Shown here piece by piece: positions 1-6,131 of a DNA stretch of 12,978 bases. A program made the translations under genes and the position numbers. Below the pieces are notes generated by a model that saw only the letters and a list, made by a program, of their open reading frames with translations, was not told where the DNA came from and did no database searches. The stretch's first letter is position 1. The number at the start of each line of letters is the position of its first letter. Source of the stretch: an archaeon. GTDB lineage: Archaea > Nanobdellota > Nanobdellia > Pacearchaeales > GW2011-AR1. The stretch is from positions 1-12,978 of the forward strand of contig DAOWFF010000057.1 of the NCBI GenBank assembly GCA_030638105.1, read 5' to 3'.

Positions 1-22
1 AAATAATCCTAATAAAAAGATA

Positions 23-445
23 ATGAAAAAAGAAAATTTTATGCGAGAGGCAATTAAAGACGCAAAAAAAGATGGGCATCATTTTGGGGCAGTAGTTGTT
101 AAAGGAAATAAAATAATCTCAAGAATGGGTAAACGACCAGGGGGAGACCCTCGTTACCATGCAGAAACTCAGGCAATTCTTAAAGCCACAAGTAAATTAA
201 AAACAAGGAATTTGAAAGGATGCACTTTGTATTCAACTTGTGAACCCTGCCCGATGTGTTTTTATATGGCTTGGATAACCCACATCCCAAAAATTGTTTA
301 TGGTGCAAATTTAAAAGATGCAATTAATTTTGGTTCAGAACAAATTAAAATAACTACAAAAGAACTTAACAAAAAAGGCGGGAACAGAATTAAAATAACT
401 CCTGATTTTTTAAGGGGAGAATGTTTGGAGTTGTTTAGAAAATAA
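23..445 (+). CDS. Nucleoside/base deaminase of the cytidine/deoxycytidylate deaminase superfamily
   Basis: This 140-residue protein is a zinc-dependent hydrolytic deaminase. The substrate-side strand FGAVVV (residues 21-26) is followed by H46-A-E48, where His binds zinc and Glu is the proton shuttle, and by C73-E-P-C76-P-M-C79, where C76 and C79 bind zinc. The TCEPCPMC form and the C-terminal stretch after it resemble guanine deaminase (GuaD) and TadA-like enzymes more than CDD-type cytidine deaminase. The substrate could therefore be guanine, a nucleoside or a tRNA adenosine. The sequence fixes the chemistry but not the substrate. Length fits the family. The ATG at 23 is the first in frame, and only 22 bases are visible upstream, so the promoter cannot be judged. 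It converges on the Lrp-type gene, leaving two bases between the stops. Family call is firm, substrate unknown. Confidence 0.9.
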   Translation: MKKENFMREAIKDAKKDGHHFGAVVVKGNKIISRMGKRPGGDPRYHAETQAILKATSKLKTRNLKGCTLYSTCEPCPMCFYMAWITHIPKIVYGANLKDAINFGSEQIKITTKELNKKGGNRIKITPDFLRGECLELFRK

Positions 446-447
446 AT

Positions 448-1386
448 CTAACTAATCATTTCATCAACTTCAATTTTATTATTTTCTAAAATTGCTTTAC
501 CCAAAATTCTTTCAATATCTGCATTGATTTCCCTGAATTCTTCTCGGCTCTCAACTAAAAATGCATAATAAAGATTGACATACCCTACAGCTTTTATTAT
601 AATAATAAATCTTGGGTCGTTCTTTGCGTATTCAATAAACTTCTCAAGTTCTTTTTTATATGAAGGATCTATCCTAGAAATATAAGTGTACTCTGTATAG
701 CCCAATTTCTTTAAATCAAGGATTGGATAAAATCTTTCTATAACATTTTTCTTTTTAAGAGATTTGATTTTATTAATCACAGAATTAGCAGTTAGATTTA
801 GTTTGTTTGCAAGTTCAATAACTGGGATTTTGGAATTTTCTTTAAGCAAGGTCAACAACTTCCAATCCACATCCTTAATTTTGATATTTTCTGGATTGCT
901 TTTAATATCCACTTTGGCTTTTTTCTTTGGATTCAATCTTCTTGCAAAATAAGTGTGAGAAGTAATGCTCTGGAATGAAAGGTAGTTATTTATTTTATTT
1001 TTAAATTTGCTGAGGATTTTTGTTTGAATCTCATCGTATCTCTCGAGGGTTTTTGTCCAAACAGAAACATATAATTTCCACTGGCTTAATTCATGTAGCA
1101 TATAGCAACAACTTACTTCTTGAATATTTGTAATCTCTTTAAGATATTTCTCGACAATATCTGCTGTCACACCCTTAATGTCAAGGTAAATGGAATGCCG
1201 ACTAAATCCTAGTTTAGGATAATTTATGTTCGCTGTGTATTTTTTTATAATTCCAGATTCCTCTAATTTTTTTATTCTGTAACTTAATGTTTGTTGTGGA
1301 AGCCGAACTTTTTTTGCAATCTTTGACAGCGACTCTCTACAATCTTGAAGCAATTCAAAGAGGATAAGTTTGTCTTTTTCATCCAT
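448..1386 (-). CDS. Lrp/AsnC-family regulator with two tandem HTH-plus-sensor units
   Basis: This 312-residue cytoplasmic DNA-binding protein contains the Lrp winged-helix fold twice. The first HTH is at residues 1-50 (MDEKDKLILFELLQDCR, then recognition helix QQTLSYRIKKLEESGIIKKY) with an alpha-beta sensor-like region to about 150. The second HTH is at about 172-222 (VDWKLLTLLKENSKIP, then TANSVINKIKSLKKKNVIERF) with another sensor-like half to the end. Ordinary Lrp proteins have one unit of 140-170 residues and dimerise, so this chain probably carries a dimer's worth of domains. Effector and targets cannot be read. The ATG at 1386 lies about 23-32 bases from TATA-like sequences (1405-1422), consistent with a leaderless mRNA. 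It is divergent from the small gene at 1514 and may regulate across the shared 127-bp region. No truncation is seen. Confidence 0.88.
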   Translation of the reverse strand: MDEKDKLILFELLQDCRESLSKIAKKVRLPQQTLSYRIKKLEESGIIKKYTANINYPKLGFSRHSIYLDIKGVTADIVEKYLKEITNIQEVSCCYMLHELSQWKLYVSVWTKTLERYDEIQTKILSKFKNKINNYLSFQSITSHTYFARRLNPKKKAKVDIKSNPENIKIKDVDWKLLTLLKENSKIPVIELANKLNLTANSVINKIKSLKKKNVIERFYPILDLKKLGYTEYTYISRIDPSYKKELEKFIEYAKNDPRFIIIIKAVGYVNLYYAFLVESREEFREINADIERILGKAILENNKIEVDEMIS

Positions 1387-1404
1387 TTTACTTGAACTTG
1401 GTAG

Positions 1405-1422
1405 TTATAATAAGTTTTAAAA
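1405..1422 (-). promoter_or_regulatory. TATA region of the Lrp-type gene
   Basis: Read on the minus strand there are two overlapping candidates, TTTTAAAA (1415-1422) and TTATTATAA (1405-1413). They are centred about 32 and 23 bases before the ATG, which puts the transcript start at or a few bases from the start codon. Confidence 0.5.
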
Positions 1423-1460
1423 TGTTTTGTAGTATTTTCACCAAAGATTTCGGGGCATAG

Positions 1461-1469
1461 TTTTAATAG
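1461..1469 (+). promoter_or_regulatory. TATA box of the 85-residue gene
   Basis: TTTTAATAG is centred at 1465. The expected start is about 26 bases on, near 1491, which would give a leader of about 23 bases containing the Shine-Dalgarno sequence at 1495. Confidence 0.5.
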
Positions 1470-1494
1470 TAATATTTCTCGGTAGGAAAGTAAA

Positions 1495-1501
1495 GGGGTG
1501 A
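1495..1501 (+). promoter_or_regulatory. Shine-Dalgarno GGGGTGA
   Basis: GGGGTGA matches the GGTGA core complementary to the archaeal 16S rRNA 3' end and lies 12 bases before the ATG at 1514. It supports that start. It also stands out because the other first genes in the window look leaderless. Confidence 0.55.
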
Positions 1502-1513
1502 CAGGAATCTTAA

Positions 1514-1771
1514 ATGCCAAAAACACTCACCCCAAGAAATAAAATAGAGAGCGAAGGAAAAGTTCATTATAGTGAGGGCTTTCAGGCATGGAATACAATA
1601 AAAATAAAAAAAGAATTGTTCAGCGAATTTCCAGAACTAAAAGAAAAAAGATCTAAATTTTCTTATCAGTTAACTTTTTGTAGAAGTTATATTGAACTAT
1701 TAAAAAAAATCAAAAGTTTAAAGCAAGGTTCAGTTATGCCAATGTTGATGTGGTTGTATAAAGAAGATTAG
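1514..1771 (+). CDS. Small basic protein of unknown function
   Basis: I do not recognise this 85-residue protein. It has no signal peptide or membrane segment. The N-terminal third is polar, and the centre (about 28-70) is Lys-rich and likely helical (IKIKKELFSEFPEL, then IELLKKIKSLK). There is one cysteine. Its start is supported by a TATA-like box about 49 bases upstream and by GGGGTGA at 1495-1501. It is divergent from the Lrp-type regulator, which is often a sign of regulation by that neighbour, but no direct evidence exists here. The stop is followed after about 20 bases by the promoter of the candidate hairpin RNA, so gene and RNA may form one locus. No antisense gene explains the frame. 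I think it is real, function open. Confidence 0.6.
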   Translation: MPKTLTPRNKIESEGKVHYSEGFQAWNTIKIKKELFSEFPELKEKRSKFSYQLTFCRSYIELLKKIKSLKQGSVMPMLMWLYKED

Positions 1772-1791
1772 AAAATAAATGCTTACAAAAC

Positions 1792-1800
1792 TTATTTAAA
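1792..1800 (+). promoter_or_regulatory. TATA box of the candidate small RNA
   Basis: TTATTTAAA is centred at 1796. Counting about 26 bases gives a start near 1822, exactly the 5' base of the first UUCG hairpin. No ORF begins nearby, so this promoter would drive an RNA. Confidence 0.5.
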
Positions 1801-1820
1801 CTCAATTATTCTAATTAAAT

Positions 1821-1905
1821 TACTTAACTTCGGTTAGGTTTATCTGACTTCGGTTAGATAAGGGAGGTTATGAGCTTCGGTTTATTTCCTTCCACTTTTT
1901 TTATC
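1821..1905 (+). ncRNA. Candidate small RNA: three tandem hairpins with cUUCGg tetraloops
   Basis: Three hairpins sit back to back, each capped by TTCG closed by C-G, the exceptionally stable cUUCGg tetraloop on the plus strand. Hairpin 1 pairs 1822-1828 with 1833-1839 (7 bp, one G-U). Hairpin 2 pairs 1840-1848 with 1853-1861 (9 bp, one G-U). Hairpin 3 pairs 1870-1875 with 1880-1885, then a 2x2 internal loop, then 1862-1867 with 1888-1893. A TATA box lies about 26 bases before hairpin 1, and a seven-T run (1896-1902) follows hairpin 3, so the unit has the limits of an independent transcript of about 85 bases. It could instead be the 3' end or terminator of the upstream 85-residue gene. It matches no RNA family I know. 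Confidence 0.5.
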
Positions 1906-1910
1906 TTTTA
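1896..1910 (+). terminator. T-rich terminator after the hairpin RNA
   Basis: TTTTTTTATCTTTTA on the plus strand directly follows hairpin 3. Archaeal RNA polymerase stops at such T-runs, and the preceding GC-containing stem would reinforce this. Confidence 0.45.
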
Positions 1911-1935
1911 ATCCATCAATCTAATCTCGACAATA

Positions 1936-1944
1936 TTTATAAAT
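1936..1944 (+). promoter_or_regulatory. TATA box before the 49-residue ORF
   Basis: TTTATAAAT is a strong match to the archaeal TATA box. It is centred about 28 bases before the ATG at 1968, so a transcript would start at or just before that codon. Confidence 0.5.
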
Positions 1945-1946
1945 CG

Positions 1947-1974
1947 TTTCCATCACACACAACAGCGATGGAAA
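1947..1974. repeat. Perfect 8-bp inverted repeat across the start of the 49-residue ORF
   Basis: TTTCCATC (1947-1954) and GATGGAAA (1967-1974) are exact reverse complements separated by 12 bases. The right arm covers the ATG and the predicted transcription start. If transcription begins near 1965 the left arm is not in the RNA, so a DNA operator fits better than an RNA hairpin. Confidence 0.4.
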
Positions 1975-2117
1975 ATAAAATAAATTCAAACAAAAACCGA
2001 TTCCCACGAGTGTGCCACAACGAGCTGGTCGTCGGCGTACGGAAAATATTTTATTGTTTCATAAAATATCACAAAGAAAATCCCAAATCTCTTTTATGGA
2101 AACTTTTCATAATTTAA
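1968..2117 (+). CDS. Possible 49-residue leaderless small protein
   Basis: This short frame begins at an ATG placed at the normal leaderless distance from a strong TATA box. The product is basic, starting MENKINSNKNRF, with CHNELVVGVRK in the middle and a hydrophobic C-terminus (LLWKLFII). I recognise no family. The last 24 bases overlap the 3' end of the convergent membrane-protein gene. The stretch 1997-2040 is clearly richer in GC than its surroundings and contains ACGA/TCGT (2020-2023 with 2029-2032). In an AT-rich genome that can also mean a structured RNA. The promoter is the best evidence and the protein reading is the weaker part. Confidence 0.35.
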   Translation: MENKINSNKNRFPRVCHNELVVGVRKIFYCFIKYHKENPKSLLWKLFII

Positions 2118-2897
2118 ATTCTGAATTTCAATCCCCCAATTATTTGTTTGTTGTTGAACCAAATTAATTAATAAATCTGGGACATCTCCAGCAGTAATCT
2201 GTTGGGTATAAGTCTCTTGAAATTCGTCTCCAACATTAAATTTATTGATATGAATTTGTTTCTGGGAAATGATTGTATTAGAAACCTTAAAAACAATATT
2301 AAAATCTACAAAATTAGTATGATCATCTCCAATATTTATAACCTTTATACTCGCTTTTGGTTCAGCAATACTTAAATCTGGTTTTATAATTATTCCTCCA
2401 ATCATTGATAATAATATATTTCCATACTTCCAATCCCAGGATTTAGATGTAAAAACCAAATCTATCTTGGCTGAATTTGAGATTAATGGATTTGGGTCTA
2501 CACCATCATTATAACGATCATTATCTGAATTGGGATTATTTGGATTTGTTCCAATCTCTTTTTCTTTTATATCGGTAAGACCATCTTTATCGTTATCTAC
2601 TGCAATACATTTACTTTCTTTACATTCATAAAGATCTAAACAAGGTTTAACTAAAAATCCTGAACTTTCTTTGCAACACTCATAAGGGCAGGATTTTGTA
2701 AAATCTCCTTCATTTACAACATTCGCATTTTTAAAAACTAGAAATAACGCTACAAAAATAATAAGAATAATTCCTACAATTAAAATCCAATTAGTATTTT
2801 TGTTTTGTTCAATCTTTGAGATTGAATGGTCAGTCTTACAATCTACACAATGTTGTCCATTGGGGATTTCTTTCCCACATTTATTACAATAAGGCAT
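2094..2897 (-). CDS. Membrane protein with N-terminal zinc ribbon and Ca-binding (TSP3-like) segment
   Basis: The 267-residue protein starts with a treble of Cys pairs (C4-x2-C7, C17-x2-C20), the double-CxxC zinc ribbon of many archaeal membrane proteins. A single transmembrane helix (about 37-55) follows. Next is a Cys-rich stretch (C70, C74, C75, C86, C92, C97) and an acidic segment DNDKDGLTDIKEKEIGTNP (101-119) continuing NSDNDRYNDGVDP (123-135). This is the calcium-binding pattern of thrombospondin type 3 / dockerin-like repeats. The remaining ~130 residues look like a beta-rich extracellular domain (ASIKVINIGDDHTNFVDFNIVFKV). I infer a cytoplasmic ribbon and an exported, Ca- and disulfide-stabilised domain. 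Ligand and role are unknown. TATA-like ATTAAATAG lies 25 bases before the ATG, supporting the start, and three ATGCACAC boxes lie further upstream. Confidence 0.75.
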   Translation of the reverse strand: MPYCNKCGKEIPNGQHCVDCKTDHSISKIEQNKNTNWILIVGIILIIFVALFLVFKNANVVNEGDFTKSCPYECCKESSGFLVKPCLDLYECKESKCIAVDNDKDGLTDIKEKEIGTNPNNPNSDNDRYNDGVDPNPLISNSAKIDLVFTSKSWDWKYGNILLSMIGGIIIKPDLSIAEPKASIKVINIGDDHTNFVDFNIVFKVSNTIISQKQIHINKFNVGDEFQETYTQQITAGDVPDLLINLVQQQTNNWGIEIQNLNYEKFP

Positions 2898-2918
2898 TTT
2901 ATTAAGTATCTTTAAGAC

Positions 2919-2926
2919 TATTTAAT
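2919..2926 (-). promoter_or_regulatory. TATA box of the zinc-ribbon membrane protein
   Basis: On the minus strand this reads ATTAAATA, centred about 25 bases before the ATG at 2897. A leaderless transcript is expected. Confidence 0.5.
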
Positions 2927-2957
2927 CTTTGCCCCAAAAAACCCCGATTTTCAATAT

Positions 2958-2987
2958 ATGCACACCATATGCACACGGCATGCACAC
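2958..2987. repeat. Three ATGCACAC boxes at exactly 11-bp spacing
   Basis: ATGCACAC occurs at 2958-2965, 2969-2976 and 2980-2987 (GTGTGCAT on the minus strand). The period is one DNA turn, so a protein could contact all three on one face. They sit about 30-65 bp upstream of the TATA box for the minus-strand gene at 2897 and just past the elp3 stop. An activator or regulator site is the simplest reading. Confidence 0.55.
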
Positions 2988-2989
2988 TT

Positions 2990-4402
2990 TCAAAAACCAC
3001 TAAAATTCTTAACCATGTAACTGTTTTCCAATTCATAGCCCACTTTTTTGTAATATTCTCTGACTCCAATCCCACTAATTACCATTAATTTGTTAATCTT
3101 CTTATCTTTGACAATTTTTTCTGCCTCTTTCATTAACCATTTTCCTAAACCAGTATGTTGCCCAGTTTTTCCTTTTTTTCCAAGTTTCAAACTTTTTCCA
3201 TAAACATGCAACTCCCGAATAATTGCTTTGCCCTCTGTATTTAAATCTTCATTTACAGAGGGTACACCCTTGGGTGGCACAATTCTCAATCGTAGCAAGC
3301 CGAACAAAATATCGTCCTTGTTTATTATTTCTAAAAAATATTCCTGCCTGTTAGAAGCCAAGTATTTTGTAATTTTTAGTTTCAAATCCAAATTTATTTT
3401 CTTGTTGTCCCGCAAAGCAAAACCAATTTCCCTATATCTTATTTCTTTTAATTTAACATTCTTGTCCCGAAGTTCTGCTTCAATATTTTTTCTCAGATCA
3501 ATGTTAATAATTCCTGCGACAATATAGTCGGGCGGAATTTCCCGCATTATTCTCATGACTCTACAATATCGCGGAACCTGTTTCAGCATTTCAACGAGAA
3601 TTTTCTCAGTTTGTTTTTTGGTGTAAGGCCTGTATTTTTTCTTCCAATACAATTTCTCAATTCCTGAATTCGGCATAACTGTGCAAGGATAAATTTTCAA
3701 CTGGTCTGGTTTGAATCTCTGGTCGGAAAAAAGTTTTTTGAATAATCTTAAGTCATTTTTAAAATTACTTTCAGGCAGACCGGGCATGATGTGGTAGCCG
3801 ATTTTAAATCCTGCGTTTTTTAATTTTTCAGTTGCATTGACGACATCCTGAACTTTGTGCCCTCGTTTTATTTTTGTGTAAATTTTATCGTCAATAATCT
3901 GAACCCCGAGTTCAACTCTTGTCGCTCCCAATTCTCTCATCCAGCCAATATATTTTTCACAAACATCTGGTCTTGTCTCAATGCAAAGTGCAACGCACCT
4001 GTGTTTTGTCTGCTCGTTTATTTTTTGTGCCTGTTCCAAATTTTTGGATTTCTTTTTATTCATCGCGTCAAAACATCCCTTGACAAATTCATACTGAAAT
4101 TTTTTTGGATATTCTAAAAAAGTCCCGCCCATAATTATCAGTTCAATTTTTTCAGTTGGATGGTTCATGGCTTCAAAGGCCTTTACCCTCGCTGAGACCT
4201 GTTTGTAGGAATCATAATTAACTTTTGACGCCCGCATTACAACAGGGCTTTTCGGCGTGTAACTTTGCGGGACATTTAAATTCGGGCAATACAAACAAGT
4301 TCCGTGCTTGCATTTTCTTGGGGGCAACATCACCGCAACAGGCGTAATTCCTGAAATCGTTTTTGTCGGTTTGCGGATTTCGCCGGGTTTTGGTTTAAGC
4401 AT
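2990..4402 (-). CDS. elp3: Elp3 tRNA uridine(34) acetyltransferase / radical SAM enzyme
   Basis: Elp3 places the carboxymethyl group on C5 of wobble uridine 34 (cm5U), using a radical SAM domain and an acetyl-CoA-binding GNAT domain in one chain. The [4Fe-4S] motif is C31-x4-C36-x2-C39 (CKHGTCLYC), followed by the family signature NVPQSY. Further markers are GGTFLEYP, IETRPD, RVELGVQ and MPGLP. The C-terminal GNAT part has QHTGLGKWLMKEAE for acetyl-CoA and ends with the typical YYKKVGYELENSYMVKNF. The protein is 470 residues. It lacks the 60-80 residue N-terminal extension of most archaeal and eukaryotic Elp3 and so resembles the short bacterial form. The start is supported by TTTTAAAA 25 bases upstream. 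The neighbouring Trm9-like gene acts next in the same pathway. Confidence 0.95.
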   Translation of the reverse strand: MLKPKPGEIRKPTKTISGITPVAVMLPPRKCKHGTCLYCPNLNVPQSYTPKSPVVMRASKVNYDSYKQVSARVKAFEAMNHPTEKIELIIMGGTFLEYPKKFQYEFVKGCFDAMNKKKSKNLEQAQKINEQTKHRCVALCIETRPDVCEKYIGWMRELGATRVELGVQIIDDKIYTKIKRGHKVQDVVNATEKLKNAGFKIGYHIMPGLPESNFKNDLRLFKKLFSDQRFKPDQLKIYPCTVMPNSGIEKLYWKKKYRPYTKKQTEKILVEMLKQVPRYCRVMRIMREIPPDYIVAGIINIDLRKNIEAELRDKNVKLKEIRYREIGFALRDNKKINLDLKLKITKYLASNRQEYFLEIINKDDILFGLLRLRIVPPKGVPSVNEDLNTEGKAIIRELHVYGKSLKLGKKGKTGQHTGLGKWLMKEAEKIVKDKKINKLMVISGIGVREYYKKVGYELENSYMVKNFSGF

Positions 4403-4423
4403 GTAAATAAGAATAAAGAATAC

Positions 4424-4431
4424 TTTTAAAA
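4424..4431 (-). promoter_or_regulatory. TATA box of elp3
   Basis: TTTTAAAA is centred about 25 bases before the ATG at 4402. It fixes that start as leaderless and argues that the short N-terminus is genuine. Confidence 0.55.
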
Positions 4432-4497
4432 TAGTTTGGTAATATTAAAGACAAAGAAATTTTTTTGAAAGTAATTAAAATTTATGAAATTGTTTTT

Positions 4498-4857
4498 TTA
4501 AGAAAAAGTACTTATCCTTTCTATTACTTCTTCCTTGGTTAATTCTCCGAAAGAATTTGAATCAAAATAATAAACTTCTATTTCTGTTTTAGTTTTTGCC
4601 CCAGAATAAGGAGAAGCATCTATTTGTATGCCTACCAAACATTCACACCTAATAAAATTATATTGAGAATTATTATTAGAAGAAAGAACATCATATCTCT
4701 CGCATTTTTCTTCACAAAATTTAGGAGAAATTTCTCCTTCTGTTAGTTCAGGCATATTTTTATTATTAATAAAAACAGCTAACAAAACAATGCCTACAAA
4801 AAAAGAAATAATCGCTCCTAAAAAAATTATTTTAAAAAATAAATCACCTTTTACCAT
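4498..4857 (-). CDS. Small single-pass membrane protein with paired cysteines
   Basis: The product is 119 residues. A Lys-containing start (MVKGDLFFK) leads into one hydrophobic helix (about 9-31), then a soluble domain with C48-x3-C52 and C71-x-C73 that could form disulfides outside the cell. The end is acidic (FGELTKEEVIERISTFS). I recognise no family. The frame can be extended three codons to a TTG at 4866, but the ATG at 4857 lies 28 bases from the TATA box at 4881-4890 and the TTG would leave only about 19, so I choose the ATG. It stands between elp3 (same strand, downstream) and the divergent Trm9-like gene with a 78-bp shared promoter region. It has its own promoter, and elp3 has another. 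Confidence 0.6.
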   Translation of the reverse strand: MVKGDLFFKIIFLGAIISFFVGIVLLAVFINNKNMPELTEGEISPKFCEEKCERYDVLSSNNNSQYNFIRCECLVGIQIDASPYSGAKTKTEIEVYYFDSNSFGELTKEEVIERISTFS

Positions 4858-4880
4858 ATAAACCAAAAAGAAAATAAGTT

Positions 4881-4890
4881 TTTAAATATA
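4881..4890 (-). promoter_or_regulatory. TATA box of the Cys-containing membrane protein
   Basis: TATATTTAAA on the minus strand is centred about 28 bases before the ATG at 4857. It lies only 16 bases from the plus-strand TATA box of the methyltransferase, so the two divergent promoters are nearly back to back. Confidence 0.5.
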
Positions 4891-4905
4891 ACTTAAGAGA
4901 GTAAG

Positions 4906-4914
4906 ATTTTTAAT
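4906..4914 (+). promoter_or_regulatory. TATA box of the Trm9-like methyltransferase
   Basis: The sequence TTTTTAATC is centred about 26 bases before the ATG at 4936, indicating a leaderless start. Confidence 0.5.
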
Positions 4915-4935
4915 CATTAAAATTTTTATTAATTC

Positions 4936-5532
4936 ATGAATCAAAAACAAATCTGGGATAATATTGCTGAAGAATGGTTTGAATTTAGAGCAGAACCAAT
5001 GGAATGTACTCTTAAATTTTTGAAGGACAAGAAGGGAAAAGTGCTGGATTTAGGAAGCGGGGCAGGAAGGCACCTTGTAAAAATAAAAAATGGGAAAATG
5101 TATTTGGTTGATTTCTCCGAAGAGATGATTAAACTCGCGAAGAAAAAATCAGAAAAAGAAAAAATCAAGGCAGAATTTTTCGTGTCCCAAATAACTAAAC
5201 TTGATTTTGAAAATGATTTTTTTGATTCAGCAATTTGCATTTCTTCGTTGCATTGTGTAGAAGGAAAAGAAAACAGGGAAAAAGTTGTTGAAGAACTTTA
5301 TCGGGTTTTAAAACCAAATGCAAAAGCAGAAATCGGGGTCTGGAATAAAAATTCCAAGAGATTTAAAAATTCTGGCAAAGAAAAATATGTGAAGTGGAGA
5401 GACAAGGGAGAGAGATATTATTATTTATTTGACGAAAAAGAAATTCACGATTTGTTTGAGAGATGCGGGTTTAAAATAATTTCAACGCATAACAGCGAAA
5501 TGATGATAAACTTTGTTGTTGGGAAAATTTAG
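4936..5532 (+). CDS. SAM-dependent methyltransferase, Trm9/ALKBH8-like (wobble uridine)
   Basis: A 198-residue class I methyltransferase. It begins with WDNIAEEWFEFRAEP, the start typical of Trm9/ALKBH8 enzymes (WDxIAxxFxxxRxxPW). Motif I follows as VLDLGSGAGRHL (36-47). The motif II acidic residue is in YLVDFSEEM, the post-II region is DSAICISSLHCV, and the late ERYYYLFDEKEIHDLFERCGF matches the RYYH-F...EL signature of Trm9. In eukaryotes Trm9 methylates cm5U34 made by Elongator/Elp3 to mcm5U34 and needs Trm112. No Trm112-like zinc-binding partner gene is visible here. Location 0.5 kb from elp3 on the opposite strand supports that pairing. A different small-molecule or RNA methylation cannot be excluded. 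It converges on the next gene with two bases between stops. Confidence 0.7.
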   Translation: MNQKQIWDNIAEEWFEFRAEPMECTLKFLKDKKGKVLDLGSGAGRHLVKIKNGKMYLVDFSEEMIKLAKKKSEKEKIKAEFFVSQITKLDFENDFFDSAICISSLHCVEGKENREKVVEELYRVLKPNAKAEIGVWNKNSKRFKNSGKEKYVKWRDKGERYYYLFDEKEIHDLFERCGFKIISTHNSEMMINFVVGKI

Positions 5533-5534
5533 TA

Positions 5535-6083
5535 TTAATAAGATCCATGCCTATTTTTCCAAGAACCAGATGACTCTCCGTTTGCAAAAGCACCCATTTT
5601 ATCTTGGAATCGTGCTTCTTCTTCTCTTTTTATCATTTCGGGGTAACCTTCTCTAATTAAATTCCATCTTTGATTTATTTCTTCATCTGTTTTAGTATCC
5701 CCTAAAATTAATTTTTCTAAAGTATTTATGTCAAGAGAAACAAATGTTAAAATCCTTCCTCCCGCACCTAAATTTTTAATAGAATGTTCTTTTGGTCTTA
5801 CAAAAATTGTTCCATTGAAAACATATCCCTCTTGTTTTTCTTCTTCTCCTACTTCATATTTAGTAATTTTTTCAACAGGGATTGTTTCAGCAACTGCCAT
5901 TACTGAAAATGAGTTTGTGGAAGCTTTAAATTCTTCAAACTCAATTTCTTTATCAAGACATTTATAATTTACATTATAAAAACCTCCTTTTTCTAAATCA
6001 ATTCCTGAAAAACTAACTCCAAACAAAGCTTCTACAGAGGAAGTATTAAAATCATCAAAATGAATATTTTCTTTTTTATCCAT
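5535..6083 (-). CDS. Uncharacterised cytoplasmic protein, 182 residues
   Basis: I do not recognise this protein. It has no signal peptide, membrane segment or cysteine cluster. The first ~130 residues alternate as in a beta-sandwich (KGGFYNVNYKC, then SFSVMAVAETIPVEKI, then GYVFNGTIFVRPK), with a Gly-rich turn LGAGGR. The last 60 are charged helix (EEINQRWNLIREGYPEMIKREEEA) and end in a polar tail rich in Gly and Ser. TATA-like sequence at 6105-6114 is centred about 26 bases before the ATG, so the start and a separate leaderless transcript are supported. It lies between the Trm9-like gene (convergent) and another unknown on the same strand, 48 bp upstream. Confidence 0.65.
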   Translation of the reverse strand: MDKKENIHFDDFNTSSVEALFGVSFSGIDLEKGGFYNVNYKCLDKEIEFEEFKASTNSFSVMAVAETIPVEKITKYEVGEEEKQEGYVFNGTIFVRPKEHSIKNLGAGGRILTFVSLDINTLEKLILGDTKTDEEINQRWNLIREGYPEMIKREEEARFQDKMGAFANGESSGSWKNRHGSY

Positions 6084-6104
6084 CCTTTTTTTAACTTATT
6101 TCTG

Positions 6105-6114
6105 TTTTTAATTA
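6105..6114 (-). promoter_or_regulatory. TATA box of the 182-residue gene
   Basis: TAATTAAAAA on the minus strand is centred about 26 bases from the ATG at 6083. Confidence 0.45.
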
Positions 6115-6131
6115 TTTGTGTAATAGAATAT

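Noticed and set aside
2958..2987. Possible CRISPR or iteron array
   Set aside because: The units are only eight bases with three-base gaps, so they are too short and close for CRISPR, and there is no origin-like AT-rich unwinding region or replication gene nearby.
3228..3527. Plus-strand frames inside elp3 (also 3857-4117)
   Set aside because: They are antisense to conserved elp3 sequence and lack promoters or recognisable protein features.
4858..4866. TTG start giving three extra residues to the Cys-containing membrane protein
   Set aside because: The TATA box at 4881-4890 places transcription at about the ATG at 4857; the TTG would be too close to it.
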